Assembly (NCBI GenBank): GCA_045105475.1
Contig: JBGCDP010000341.1
Coordinates: 1-11,554, forward strand
Length of the DNA stretch: 11,554 nt
Direction: 5' to 3'
Source of the DNA: WTJY01 sp045105475
Lineage (GTDB): Bacteria; Chloroflexota; Anaerolineae; Promineifilales; Promineifilaceae
In this document: positions 1 through 7,740 of the stretch, piece after piece
How positions within the stretch are numbered: the first letter of the stretch is position 1
Layout: each line of letters begins with the position of its first letter
Program-made: the position numbers and the translations under genes
Notes under the pieces: generated by a model
Databases searched by the model: none
Seen by the model: the letters and a program-made list of their open reading frames with translations, nothing else
What the model was told of the DNA's origin: nothing

Positions 1-28
1 CACTGTTTGAATCGAATAGCTGAGCCTG

Positions 29-928
29 CTACCAATCACTGTCGTCATAAATATCCTCTTTCTTCCCCAAAATTTGCCTGTCTGCTGCATAAGCAACCTC
101 CTTATCCTTGTTGGCATACGGCAATTGATTCAAGACATACCGCATACAGGCTAAGCGAGCTCGCTTCTTATCATCAGATTTTATGACCGTCCATGGGGAC
201 ATGCGCGTATCGGTCGACATGAACATCAATCTTTTGGCATCTGTATAAGCGTCCCATTTCGCTAAACCTTGGGTATCAACCGGGCTTAACTTCCATTGTT
301 TTAACGCATCAGTTTCTCGGACTTTAAAGCGTCGATATTGTTCCTCACGGCTGACAGAAAACCAAAATTTAAACAGACGAACCCCATCATCAATTAGCAG
401 ATTTTCAAATAGCGGCACCTGACGTAAAAAAGCGTGGTGTTGAGACTGCGTACAAAAACCCATCACCGGCTCAACCACCGCACGGTTGTACCAAGAGCGG
501 TCAAAAAACACAATTTCACCCTTTGTCGGCAGGTGCTGAACGTAACGTTGAAAGTACCATTGGCCACGCTCGTCACCGGTTGGCTTGTTGAGAGCAACAA
601 CGCGCGCACTGCGTGGATTCAAATGTTCCATGAAGCGTTTAATCGTTCCCCCTTTTCCGGCCGCATCGCGTCCTTCAAATAGTAAAACGATCCGTTGACC
701 ACTGTCTTGCACCCAGCGCTGCAATTTTAATAGCTCCACCTGCAGTGTCCGTTTTTCAACTTCATAAAGCCCCTTACGCATTTTTGTTGGGTACGGATAC
801 AAACTGCTAATAATCTCTTTTTTGTTTTTAGCCTGAGCTAGCTCTCTTATTTCTGCAGGAACAACGTCCTCTTCAATATGGTTGGCGGCATAGTTTGTTG
901 CGCTGTTTGAACTGTTTTTATTCGACAT
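29..928 (-). CDS. ppk2: Polyphosphate kinase 2 (PPK2), class I type
   Basis: Cytoplasmic kinase that transfers phosphate between inorganic polyphosphate and nucleotides, usually phosphorylating nucleoside diphosphates with polyphosphate as donor. The 299-residue product has the complete single-domain PPK2 layout: Walker A GRDAAGKGG at residues 86-94, the QWYFQRYV segment at 123-130, the Walker B region FFDRSWYNRA at 141-150, the RWK-type lid region around 200-215 and the C-terminal DDKKRARL segment at 252-259. Length and single-domain form fit class I PPK2; exact nucleotide preference cannot be read from sequence. The ATG at 928 is preceded by a weak AGGT about 10 nt upstream on the minus strand. 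The first ~30 residues are polar, rich in Asn and Ser, and not part of the family core. It lies 146 nt downstream of the rRNA methyltransferase on the same strand, so cotranscription is possible but not shown. Confidence 0.93.
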   Translation of the reverse strand: MSNKNSSNSATNYAANHIEEDVVPAEIRELAQAKNKKEIISSLYPYPTKMRKGLYEVEKRTLQVELLKLQRWVQDSGQRIVLLFEGRDAAGKGGTIKRFMEHLNPRSARVVALNKPTGDERGQWYFQRYVQHLPTKGEIVFFDRSWYNRAVVEPVMGFCTQSQHHAFLRQVPLFENLLIDDGVRLFKFWFSVSREEQYRRFKVRETDALKQWKLSPVDTQGLAKWDAYTDAKRLMFMSTDTRMSPWTVIKSDDKKRARLACMRYVLNQLPYANKDKEVAYAADRQILGKKEDIYDDSDW

Positions 929-966
929 GATTTAATACCTAAATTTAAGATAGGCTAGGCGGGATA

Positions 967-983
967 AAAGTGTGCCACACTTT
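967..983 (-). terminator. Weak hairpin between rlmI and ppk2
   Basis: Inverted repeat with 8-bp arms AAAGTGTG and CACACTTT around one central base. Read on the minus strand it is followed by T-rich sequence, so it could partially terminate the rlmI transcript, about 90 nt after its stop. The stem is A+T-rich, and as RNA only about six pairs would form. A second small hairpin (arms CATCAG/CTGATG at 1024-1029 and 1036-1041) lies closer to the rlmI stop but lacks a T-run. Confidence 0.3.
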
Positions 984-1074
984 CCCATTTTAATGAGCCC
1001 TTTTAAATTCTGCTAGTCACGGCCATCAGCGATTTCTGATGACATTTGTCACAACAGTTTAAGCATCAGGTAGA

Positions 1075-2316
1075 TCAATCAATAACTGAGAAGAAGCCAC
1101 ACTTCAAATAGTTTCCCTCAGGAAATTCAGGACGCACCGTATGGTCAATCGGGTGGCCTGAGCGAGACTGCTCCCACAATTTCCGGCCGGTTTCGGCTGC
1201 GGCCGCCACCACCGTATCAAAAAACAAATCGGCCGACACCCGGCTCGAACATGACGCCATCACCAAGGTGCCTTGAGGTGATAACACCTTTAACGCCGCT
1301 CTGGTTAGCTTGGCATACGCTTTGACCGCCCCCGCAATTTCCGCTTGGCTTTTTGCAAATGAAGGTGGATCAACGATGACTAAATCAAATTTTCGGCGGT
1401 CATTGGCCATGTCGTCTAATACATTAAACGCATCGGCCGCAATCGTTTCATGCTCGCACTCAAGCACCTCTTGCCGGTCATCGTTCAGCTCAAAGTTGTC
1501 GAGGGCTGCGTCGAGTGCAGGTTGACTGATGTCTAAACTGATGACGCTCTTGGCTCCACCGGCCGCGGCATACAGCGAAAATCCGCCCGTATAAGCAAAT
1601 ACGTCCAGCACCCGCTTGTTTCTTGCCAGCTTGCCGACCTGCTGTCGATTGTCACGATGGTCAAAAAAGAAGCCGGTTTTATGACCCTGCACAACGTCGG
1701 CCGCAAACTTAAGTTCGTTTTCGATAAACGGAACAGGAGCATCGGGCAGCTCACCCTTAAGCACGGCGCCATCTTTTAGCCCCCAAGTTTCACCTGCCTG
1801 CACATTACGCGACAGTCGTAAAATCTGGCAAACTGACGGGACGATTTCATCCAATCCCGCCAGAATATCGGCCAGATGGGGGAACCAGGCGGCTGAATAA
1901 ATTTTGATTACCAGTGTGTCTCCATATCGATCCACAATTAAGCCGGGCAGAAAATCACCTTCACCATAAACAATCCGATACCCGGTGGTGCCGCTATCTG
2001 CAATCGGCTGTCGTTTGGCGGCCGCTTCAGCAATTTTCTGCTTAAACCAATCTCCATCGATTTTTGTTGGCTTCCCTGATGCCAGCATTTTGACCCGAAT
2101 CGGAGAGTCGGGGTCATAAAGGCCTACAGACAAAAACTTGCGCTTTTGATCAAATAGTATGGCGATGTCGCCACTCTTCCCAGCAAAACTTTCATTCACA
2201 ATACCGCCATCAAACAGCCAAGGGTGTCCTTGCCGCATTTTCTTTTGCGCTTGTTTTGTGACTTGAATTGCTAAATTCTTCGGAGAGATTGGCGGAATGC
2301 CGTTTAAGTTAATCAT
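1075..2316 (-). CDS. rlmI: RlmI-type 23S rRNA (cytosine-C5) methyltransferase
   Basis: Class I SAM-dependent methyltransferase of the RlmI family, which in E. coli methylates C5 of 23S rRNA cytosine 1962. The 413-residue product (E. coli RlmI is about 396) has an N-terminal PUA-like RNA-binding part at roughly residues 15-90, including the family signature RQGHPWLFDGGI at 28-39. A linking domain with GEGDFLPGLIVDRYGD at 118-133 follows. The Rossmann catalytic domain has GHKTGFFFDHRDNR at 211-224, SAM motif I VLDVFAYTGGFS at 236-247, DPPSFAKS at 316-323 and the catalytic-Cys region CSSRV with Cys356. The ATG at 2316 has no recognisable Shine-Dalgarno sequence; the first ~15 residues are not conserved, so a slightly later start is possible. 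It is divergent from thrB across 113 nt. Seven copies of the window-wide palindrome CGGCCG lie in this gene. Target-base assignment rests on family membership only. Confidence 0.9.
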   Translation of the reverse strand: MINLNGIPPISPKNLAIQVTKQAQKKMRQGHPWLFDGGIVNESFAGKSGDIAILFDQKRKFLSVGLYDPDSPIRVKMLASGKPTKIDGDWFKQKIAEAAAKRQPIADSGTTGYRIVYGEGDFLPGLIVDRYGDTLVIKIYSAAWFPHLADILAGLDEIVPSVCQILRLSRNVQAGETWGLKDGAVLKGELPDAPVPFIENELKFAADVVQGHKTGFFFDHRDNRQQVGKLARNKRVLDVFAYTGGFSLYAAAGGAKSVISLDISQPALDAALDNFELNDDRQEVLECEHETIAADAFNVLDDMANDRRKFDLVIVDPPSFAKSQAEIAGAVKAYAKLTRAALKVLSPQGTLVMASCSSRVSADLFFDTVVAAAAETGRKLWEQSRSGHPIDHTVRPEFPEGNYLKCGFFSVID

Positions 2317-2429
2317 TTAGTTTGTTTAGGCCGTACAAGATTCATTTTAAGAATCGTTCAGTTGTTTTAAAATCATCGTCTAACTCACAATTATGGCACA
2401 CTGTTCGGCCGCCACGTAAAATCATCTTG
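2317..2429. promoter_or_regulatory. Divergent rlmI/thrB intergenic region
   Basis: This 113-nt stretch must hold the promoters of both rlmI (minus) and thrB (plus). It contains two copies of the 10-mer TAAAATCATC, at 2368-2377 and 2417-2426, 49 nt apart, the second ending 3 nt before the thrB ATG. One CGGCCG palindrome lies at 2406-2411. I could not pick convincing -35/-10 pairs, and neither gene has a Shine-Dalgarno match. The role of the 10-mer pair is unknown. Confidence 0.35.
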
Positions 2430-3344
2430 ATGTCAACAATTACCGTAACCGTACCCGCAACAACTGCAAATTTAGGGCCAGGCTTCGACTGCTTGGGAAT
2501 GGCGCTAAATCTACGCAACGAATTTCAATTTACTCCTCATTCAAAGTCAGAGCCAGAGGCTATTTCTATAGCTGTTCATGGTGAAGGTGTTGACTCAATC
2601 CCGACAGATAAGAGCAACTTAATCGTACAGTCGATGCAGTTTCTGTGCGACTATGTCGGCCGACCGTTGCCCAGTTGCCATATCGAACAGACCAATCATG
2701 TTCCGGCCGCTAGCGGCTTAGGCAGCAGTTCAACCGCCACAGTCGCTGGACTGATGGGGGCAAACGCCCTACTTGGAGACTTGGTTGACAAAGATTGCAT
2801 CCTAAAATTAGCCACCCGCATCGAAGGTCATCCTGATAATGTCGCCCCAGCAATTTTTGGCGGACTTGTCTTGGTGCCAATGGATGACGACGGCGAGGCG
2901 CTCGTCGTGGATCGCATTGAAATGCCAAAGTTAATGGTGGCCCTTGTCCTCCCAGAATTTGAGCTGCTCACGGCCGATGCAAGAGCGGTGCTGCCGGCTC
3001 AAGTCAGTCGGGCCGATGCGATTTTTAATATGTCTCGTGTCCCCTTGGTGCTGCGGGCTTTTGAAAAATGTGATTACCAGTTAATGAATATCGCTATTGA
3101 TGACCGACTCCATCAACCTTACCGGATGGCGTTGGTGCCTGGAATGGAAGAAGCGTTTACGGCCGCACGCACAGCCGGAGCCGCTGCCGTTGCAATTAGC
3201 GGAGCTGGCCCCTCCACAATCGCTTTTGCCGCTGAAAATCATACCGCTATCGGCCAGGCGATGATCGATGCATATGCTTCGGCCGGTCTAAACGCGCGCA
3301 TGTGGCAGCTTGAAGCGGATAATTGCGGTAGTACGGTTGATTAG
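2430..3344 (+). CDS. thrB: Homoserine kinase
   Basis: Catalyses ATP-dependent phosphorylation of L-homoserine to O-phosphohomoserine, the penultimate step of threonine synthesis, in the cytoplasm. The 304-residue GHMP-family product shows motif 1 TTANLGPGFDCLG at residues 11-23, the phosphate-binding motif 2 PAASGLGSSST at 92-102, EGHPDN at 132-137 and motif 3 SGAGPS at 257-262. The length is normal for the family. The reading frame is open upstream to 2322, but the extra 36 residues are not homoserine-kinase-like, so the ATG at 2430 directly before MSTITVTVPATTANLGPG is the natural start. No Shine-Dalgarno sequence precedes it. The stop is 13 nt before ansA, so the two are very likely one transcript. 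No other threonine-pathway gene is in the window. Confidence 0.95.
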   Translation: MSTITVTVPATTANLGPGFDCLGMALNLRNEFQFTPHSKSEPEAISIAVHGEGVDSIPTDKSNLIVQSMQFLCDYVGRPLPSCHIEQTNHVPAASGLGSSSTATVAGLMGANALLGDLVDKDCILKLATRIEGHPDNVAPAIFGGLVLVPMDDDGEALVVDRIEMPKLMVALVLPEFELLTADARAVLPAQVSRADAIFNMSRVPLVLRAFEKCDYQLMNIAIDDRLHQPYRMALVPGMEEAFTAARTAGAAAVAISGAGPSTIAFAAENHTAIGQAMIDAYASAGLNARMWQLEADNCGSTVD

Positions 3345-3357
3345 ATTACAAAAACAG

Positions 3358-4389
3358 ATGTCAAAAAAAATCCTCGTTATCTACACCGGTGGCACTATCG
3401 GCATGCAGCCTTCTAATCGGCCGGATGGGTCATTGGCCCCTGCGGCTGGGCATCTCTCCCAGATGATGCGCACCATGCCAGAGCTACAAACATCAGCCAC
3501 CACTTTTGACCTAATCGAATACGACCCGTTACTCGACAGTTCTGACATGACTCCGGCCGATTGGGCTAAGATCGCTACTGATATCGAGAATCACTATCAC
3601 GATTATGACGGCTTTGTTGTCCTGCACGGAACCGATACCTTAGCCTATACCAGCTCAGCCCTCAGCTTTTTTGTTGAAGGTACGCGCAAGCCGATTGTGG
3701 TCACCGGTTCGCAGCTGCCTTTTGGTGCTCCGCGTAGCGATGCTCGTAACAATATTGTGACGGCATTTCAAGTTGCGGCCGAAATGCCGCCAGAGTTGGC
3801 TCAAGTCTGTGTGGTGTTTGGCTCAAAAATTTTGCGAGGAAATCGGGCCACAAAAATATCTGCCGCTGCTTATGATGCGTTTGACTCGCCCCGGCTCCCA
3901 TATTTAGGCACGGTTGGTATTGATCTGATCTTTAATCATGACCTAGCTTTGGCCAGCCCTTCGGCCGAATTACGCGTTCAAACCAATCCGCCACCCAATG
4001 AGTCGATAGCCGTTGTCCGCCTTTTCCCCGGCTTTAGTGAGCAGATTATCCGCTCGTTATGTACCAATCCTGACTTAAAAGGGATTGTGCTTGAAGCATA
4101 TGGGACGGGGAATGGCCCGAGTAGTGATCCTGATTTTCTGGCAGCGATTGCAGACGCACGGCAGCAGGGGGTCGTGATTATCGTCGTGGCTCAACCGTTA
4201 GAAGGGATGGTCAACTTTGGTGCCTATGCAGCCGGGAGTGCCTTGGGACAGGCGGGTGCCATCAACGGCCGGGATTTAACGACTGAGGCAGCGCTTACGA
4301 AACTGTATTACTTGATTTCTTTAAAATTGGGGCCGGCCGAAATTGAAGACGGGATGATGCGGCCGATTGCGGGCGAAATGCAGGCATAA
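3358..4389 (+). CDS. ansA: Type I (cytoplasmic) L-asparaginase
   Basis: Hydrolyses L-asparagine to L-aspartate and ammonia. The 343-residue product (E. coli AnsA is about 338) has no signal peptide, matching the cytoplasmic type I branch. The first catalytic Thr region is YTGGTIG at residues 9-15. The second triad region is VVLHGTDTLAY at 87-97, containing the Thr-Asp pair, and the conserved Lys is Lys166 in RGNRATKIS. Substrate-pocket segments TGSQLPFG (116-123) and the late EAYGTGNGP are also present. The frame is open from a TTG at 3310 inside thrB, but MSKKILVIYTGGTIG from the ATG at 3358 matches the family N-terminus. It follows thrB by 13 nt and ends in a hairpin terminator. Its product aspartate feeds the pathway that contains ThrB, and the ammonia released may link to the ammonium-sensing gene near the right edge; both links are inference. 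Confidence 0.94.
   Translation: MSKKILVIYTGGTIGMQPSNRPDGSLAPAAGHLSQMMRTMPELQTSATTFDLIEYDPLLDSSDMTPADWAKIATDIENHYHDYDGFVVLHGTDTLAYTSSALSFFVEGTRKPIVVTGSQLPFGAPRSDARNNIVTAFQVAAEMPPELAQVCVVFGSKILRGNRATKISAAAYDAFDSPRLPYLGTVGIDLIFNHDLALASPSAELRVQTNPPPNESIAVVRLFPGFSEQIIRSLCTNPDLKGIVLEAYGTGNGPSSDPDFLAAIADARQQGVVIIVVAQPLEGMVNFGAYAAGSALGQAGAINGRDLTTEAALTKLYYLISLKLGPAEIEDGMMRPIAGEMQA
3398..3427 (+). repeat. Copy A of a 30-nt repeat (inside ansA)
   Basis: This 30-nt stretch within the ansA N-terminal coding region, encoding the part around MQPSNRPD, matches 9975-10004 in the same orientation at 27 of 30 positions. The three differences are at 3401, 3414 and 3423. Includes one CGGCCG (3418-3423), which reads CGGCCA in copy B. 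The shared DNA is longer than chance would allow in a window of this size. Confidence 0.6.
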
Positions 4390-4444
4390 AAAAAGCCCCC
4401 ATCAAAATATGCTGTATAAAGTGCATATCTTGATGGGGACTTTT
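4388..4444. terminator. Bidirectional intrinsic terminator between ansA and the roadblock cluster
   Basis: Stem arms at 4395-4412 and 4423-4440 (18 positions each) enclose a 10-nt loop. On the minus strand all 18 positions pair if two G-U wobbles are allowed, and the stem is followed by seven T (complement of 4388-4394). On the plus strand two positions mismatch and the T-run is four (4441-4444). It therefore stops both the thrB-ansA transcript and, more strongly, the oppositely oriented roadblock/GTPase transcript. It lies 5 nt after the ansA stop and 34 nt after the stop of the DUF4388 gene. Confidence 0.92.
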
Positions 4445-4473
4445 AAGTTACTACTTAAATGTCGATTCTCGAA

Positions 4474-5283
4474 TTAAAGTGATAGGTCTTTTTCAAGAGC
4501 AGACAGTTTGTGGCGAGCCATACCTAAGTTAGCCGTTTCACGATCCAAAGCTACATAAATGAATAGATTTGAATTTTCTTTTAACAAGCGAATCATGTGG
4601 TATTGGTCAGTCAAAGTGATCAAGATATCTTCGATGCTACCTTTGATTTTTAAATCTTTCATGACGCCCATTTTAGCGCGGACCACATTTGTGTTCCCAG
4701 CTGCAGCCAATTCGATATCCATACCGCTACCGGCCGTTCCCAGGGTTAAACCGCTGTCCCAATCAACTAATGCAACCGCTTTTGCGCCGCCAATGCTCAT
4801 AATTCCGTTTAGGGTTTCTTCTAAGTTTGCCATATCTATAAATTCCTTTAAATTGTTCAATGCGGTTAAATTAAAATTTAGTCCCGCTGTCGATTTTGAT
4901 GTTGATAAATTTTGTGACAAAGAAGCTGGCTCATCTTGAGCACTTGCTTCGTCTGGTGCCTGCCCTTCGTCAAGTCTGCGAATCCCTTCCATTAAGATGA
5001 AATCCCAAGGTTGCTCAATTGTTGAAGCAGGGGATTCAACTTCTTTTTCGACTTTAAACCGGCCGTGTGACCAGCCTAACATTGCATAGACCGCTTCTTC
5101 TCCAGCAAGTTCAATCTCATCGTTCCGAATCAATTCTGCATGCCGAAGAAGGCTATCTTTAAAATAAATCCAGCCTGTCTTAAAATCGGTTTTTAATTGA
5201 ATAACCGCTTCACTACCTTCTTGCCCAATAAATTGGATCAAAGTCGGGAGGTCCATGACTTCTAAGTTGCCTTCAATATCCAT
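4474..5283 (-). CDS. DUF4388 - roadblock/LC7 fusion protein
   Basis: A 269-residue soluble two-domain protein. Residues 1 to about 105 match DUF4388 (related to the PATAN-type domain of some response regulators): MDIEGNLEVMDLPTLIQFIG followed by a W-x-YF strand and the GWSHGRFKVE segment. A polar linker (about 106-138) rich in Gln, Ala and Ser follows. Residues ~140-262 form a roadblock/LC7 domain, with the LNGIMSIGGAKAVALVDWDSGLTLG strand-turn and the IEDILITLTDQYHMIRLL core. Roadblock proteins usually dimerise and bind or regulate small GTPases. This is the last gene of a minus-strand group with a MglA-type GTPase, a stand-alone roadblock protein and a receiver-roadblock fusion, and its stop is 34 nt from a strong terminator stem. 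An adaptor role joining the GTPase switch to another partner is inferred. The start at 5283 has a weak AGAGAA upstream. Confidence 0.85.
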   Translation of the reverse strand: MDIEGNLEVMDLPTLIQFIGQEGSEAVIQLKTDFKTGWIYFKDSLLRHAELIRNDEIELAGEEAVYAMLGWSHGRFKVEKEVESPASTIEQPWDFILMEGIRRLDEGQAPDEASAQDEPASLSQNLSTSKSTAGLNFNLTALNNLKEFIDMANLEETLNGIMSIGGAKAVALVDWDSGLTLGTAGSGMDIELAAAGNTNVVRAKMGVMKDLKIKGSIEDILITLTDQYHMIRLLKENSNLFIYVALDRETANLGMARHKLSALEKDLSL

Positions 5284-5421
5284 GCTTTGCGTTCTCTACC
5301 CACCCATTTATTTATGTGAATGCGGCCGACTTTGGGCCTGATTTTATTTGTACCCATATTGGATCAAATTGCGGCTAATACAGTCAATTGGACCAATGGC
5401 ATACAAGCTAAATAAGAAGTC

Positions 5422-5886
5422 CTACTTTTGTTCTAATTCACTTCTTTTTTGCCGATTTAAAATTGCAACCTCAACTAATTTGGAAATTTCGGTACAAACT
5501 TGTTCTGCATAAATCTGAGCCGAAGCGATTTTGGAGGATTTTAAAAAAGTAATGATGAGCAGTAGCTCACCGTCGATTTGAGTCGTGAGAATATTGACCG
5601 GTTCCCCTTCATATAAGAGCTGATCAAACTGCTGCTTTTTTGAAACGCCTAAGAATTTATAAATTTCAATACCGGCCGCAAAACTACCTGAAGCAATTGC
5701 TGCCAGCTCAAGGCTCTGGTCTGATTCCAAAACGCCAAACGAGAGCACCAATCGGCCGCTGACATCGGCAAGCATCACTTGCGAAGACGATGTCCTCTTA
5801 GCCAAACGCGCGAGATATACCTTAAGCAGCCGAGTTTGTTCGGCTGTAAAAGCTAAGGGATATTTAGCGAGCGATTCTTGATGCAT
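5422..5886 (-). CDS. Stand-alone roadblock/LC7 protein, MglB-like
   Basis: A 154-residue protein consisting of one roadblock/LC7 domain (about residues 18-140) with a short charged C-terminal helix ending SELEQK. The core shows the expected pattern: an N-terminal helix (QTRLLKVYLARLAKR), a strand pair around VMLADVSGRLVLSFG, a helix ELAAIASGSFAAGIEIYKFLG, then INGELLLI-like strands (IDGELLLIITFL) and a last amphipathic helix. It lies 47 nt downstream of the MglA-type GTPase gene on the same strand, the arrangement expected for a MglB partner, which in Myxococcus acts as GTPase-activating protein for MglA. MglB function is inferred from this neighbour and the fold; sequence alone does not separate GAP from scaffold. 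The ATG at 5886 has no Shine-Dalgarno match. Confidence 0.8.
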   Translation of the reverse strand: MHQESLAKYPLAFTAEQTRLLKVYLARLAKRTSSSQVMLADVSGRLVLSFGVLESDQSLELAAIASGSFAAGIEIYKFLGVSKKQQFDQLLYEGEPVNILTTQIDGELLLIITFLKSSKIASAQIYAEQVCTEISKLVEVAILNRQKRSELEQK

Positions 5887-5933
5887 ATATTAAAATCGAA
5901 GCGCAAAAGAGATACGAGCGAAGGAATAAATGC

Positions 5934-6506
5934 TCAAAGACGAGAAATCACCTGTCCAATAACCTTTTTTAGTGTCTCTGCTGTGCCTGTTCCAGTTGAT
6001 GCAACGGCCGAGACCGTCATTGACTCTGGAATACCCAGCATCCGACTAATCATCGAAGCTGGTACAGCATCTGATAAATCTTGTTTATTACATTGCAAAA
6101 TGAGCGGAATATCTTTGTTTGATCGATTTAGTTCTTTTAGCTGATCACCCATTTCAGCAAAGGAATAGCGATTGACCGACATTCGCTGGGGTGACGAATC
6201 GGCCACAAAAACCAAGCCATCTACATCTTTCAGAACGAGTTTTCGAGTTGCTGCATAGTATGATTGCCCAGGAACTGTATAGAGTTTGAACTTTGGCTTA
6301 AGTCCTTTGATTGCATTCAATTCCATCTGCATAAAATCAAAGAAAAGTGTGCGATCTTCACGAGTTTTAACTGAGACAAGTTCGCTTCGTTTTGGAGCAG
6401 GAATCTGTTTGTGAATTTGTTCTAGATTCGTTGTCTTTCCACTTAAAGGTGGTCCGTAATAAATCAGTTTTAGATTCAGCTCTTTTTGGCGCCAATTAAT
6501 AAACAT
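5934..6506 (-). CDS. mglA: MglA-type Ras-like small GTPase
   Basis: A GTP-switch protein of the prokaryotic MglA family, which sets cell polarity and motility direction in Myxococcus and related systems. The 190-residue product starts FINWRQKELNLKLIYYGPP, very close to the usual MglA opening. The P-loop is GPPLSGKT at residues 18-25, with TREDRTLFFDF at 48-58 (switch I, including the Arg of the family's Arg finger). The MglA-specific TVPGQ at 77-81 replaces the DTAGQ of Ras and keeps the Gln, and the guanine-specificity motif NKQDL is at 140-144. All nucleotide-binding elements look intact. Unlike many MglA proteins, the P-loop reads PPLSGKT rather than PGLCGKT. It has no lipidation signal or membrane segment. 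Downstream (47 nt) is a roadblock protein and upstream (211 nt) a receiver-roadblock fusion, so nucleotide cycling is probably controlled by these partners. No Shine-Dalgarno sequence precedes 6506. Confidence 0.93.
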   Translation of the reverse strand: MFINWRQKELNLKLIYYGPPLSGKTTNLEQIHKQIPAPKRSELVSVKTREDRTLFFDFMQMELNAIKGLKPKFKLYTVPGQSYYAATRKLVLKDVDGLVFVADSSPQRMSVNRYSFAEMGDQLKELNRSNKDIPLILQCNKQDLSDAVPASMISRMLGIPESMTVSAVASTGTGTAETLKKVIGQVISRL

Positions 6507-6717
6507 ATTTTATAAATAGAATTGCTGACACAGTGATCAGAAAATAGAGGGGGTCTCTAAAAGCATGAAGACTGATTCTGCTTAAACGACTCGCTATTTT
6601 TCAAACGGCTATCCATGAATCATATTGAATAGCCTTTTCTCGTTAATAGGGAATATGGACTGTTCAATGCACGCAGGCCTATTAAGCTAAAGTTTCGATT
6701 GAGAAATTTGTCACACA

Positions 6718-7686
6718 CTAAGCCATAAAGAGTAAATCAAGCTCATCTTGTACACGTGCTTCGATTTGGCTGTCGCTGAAATCAACAGAAAACAAATTGT
6801 GGCCAACCATACTTGCTAGCTTTTCAACCGATTGATTAACGTAAAATCGCACCAACCCGATTTTCGTATTTGTCCCAAAAATGTTGACCAAGAGAAACTC
6901 TTCGTTGATCCCGCAAGAAAAAATATCGTAGTCTAAGCCCGCATGGTAGGTTGATTTAAAAATCGCCTTATTTCCCACAAGCCGGGCCAGCTCCGTCGTT
7001 GCCATAAAGTTTGCAGCGACTAATGCACTAATGCTGTCTATGTCGAGTTGACTGGTAGAGCCAACATGCTCAATGATGTGCCCACTGGAACTAAGTAATA
7101 AGACACAGCGGCTATTTGTGTTGTCTCTCAATGTTTGTAGTTCTTCAAAAATTTCGGCCGTTTGGCAAGCTGGGTTAGGGCTAACAGACATTGATAGCGA
7201 TTCAGGCGCTTGGCGTGGTGATTGAATCATTGTTTCAGTCGGCATCATGAGATCAAGCTCCGGTGTTATATCTAAGGTTTTCGACATCTCAAACGTCTGC
7301 TTTTTGCATTTCGCCGCTTCTTTACAAGTCTTTTTAACCAAATACTGCAGATGCGCGATTGATAGCGGCTCGTCTAGAATGAAATCAATGTCTTCCGATA
7401 CCATTGAATCAGCAAGAGCCTGTGACTTTGATGAAACGGTCAAGAAAAGCTTTGTTTTAGGAGAGATGTTGCAAATTGATCGAGCCAGATTAACACCGGT
7501 CATATCGGGTAAAAAGCAGCTTGCTATAAGTAAATCAAATTCACCTTGCTGGACCTTGCTCAAGGCTTCAGATCCGGTTTGAATCGATTCAACTTTATAG
7601 TCATTCCCCAATTCTTGAATACCTTTGAAAATGCTATTTGATGCGCTTGATTCGCTGTGTACGACTAAGATGTTGTTCTGACTCAT
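6718..7686 (-). CDS. Degenerate receiver domain fused to roadblock/LC7 domain
   Basis: A 322-residue two-domain protein. Residues 5 to ~120 follow the receiver (REC) fold: ILVVHSE at 6-12, FDLLIASCFLPDMTG at 50-64, FLTVSS at 81-86 and DFILDEPLS at 101-109. The key acidic pair is replaced by His10-Ser11, the phospho-acceptor Asp by Ser56 (four residues before the conserved Pro60), and the conserved Lys by Glu106, so phosphorylation is very unlikely. A variable Ser/Pro-rich linker (about 125-177) leads to a roadblock/LC7 domain at ~178-305, with CVLLLSSSGHIIEHVG and EEFLLVNIFG strands. The frame extends upstream to 7716, but the ATG at 7686 has AGGT eight nt before it and begins the REC strand, so I chose it. 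It heads the minus-strand group with mglA; the 211-nt gap to mglA may hold a second promoter. A role as an unphosphorylated partner of the MglA switch is inferred. Confidence 0.82.
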   Translation of the reverse strand: MSQNNILVVHSESSASNSIFKGIQELGNDYKVESIQTGSEALSKVQQGEFDLLIASCFLPDMTGVNLARSICNISPKTKLFLTVSSKSQALADSMVSEDIDFILDEPLSIAHLQYLVKKTCKEAAKCKKQTFEMSKTLDITPELDLMMPTETMIQSPRQAPESLSMSVSPNPACQTAEIFEELQTLRDNTNSRCVLLLSSSGHIIEHVGSTSQLDIDSISALVAANFMATTELARLVGNKAIFKSTYHAGLDYDIFSCGINEEFLLVNIFGTNTKIGLVRFYVNQSVEKLASMVGHNLFSVDFSDSQIEARVQDELDLLFMA

Positions 7687-7740
7687 TTCATAACCTATAA
7701 ATAAACTAAATCGCAAATATGCCTTGGCTAACTGGCAGCG

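Noticed and set aside
434..682. Open frame on the plus strand inside ppk2
   Set aside because: It lies entirely antisense to a well-supported PPK2 gene and its translation has no recognisable domain.
2322..2429. Upstream extension of thrB adding 36 residues
   Set aside because: The added residues are not conserved in homoserine kinases, which begin just before the TVPATTANLGPGFD motif.
4559..4939. 126-codon plus-strand frame antisense to the DUF4388-roadblock gene
   Set aside because: The minus-strand frame has two clear domains; the plus-strand product resembles no family and looks like a shadow.
6607..6639. Hairpin GGCTAT/ATAGCC followed by TTTT between the receiver-roadblock gene and mglA
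   Set aside because: The T-run is on the plus strand while all nearby genes run minus; the stem is only six pairs with a 16-nt loop.
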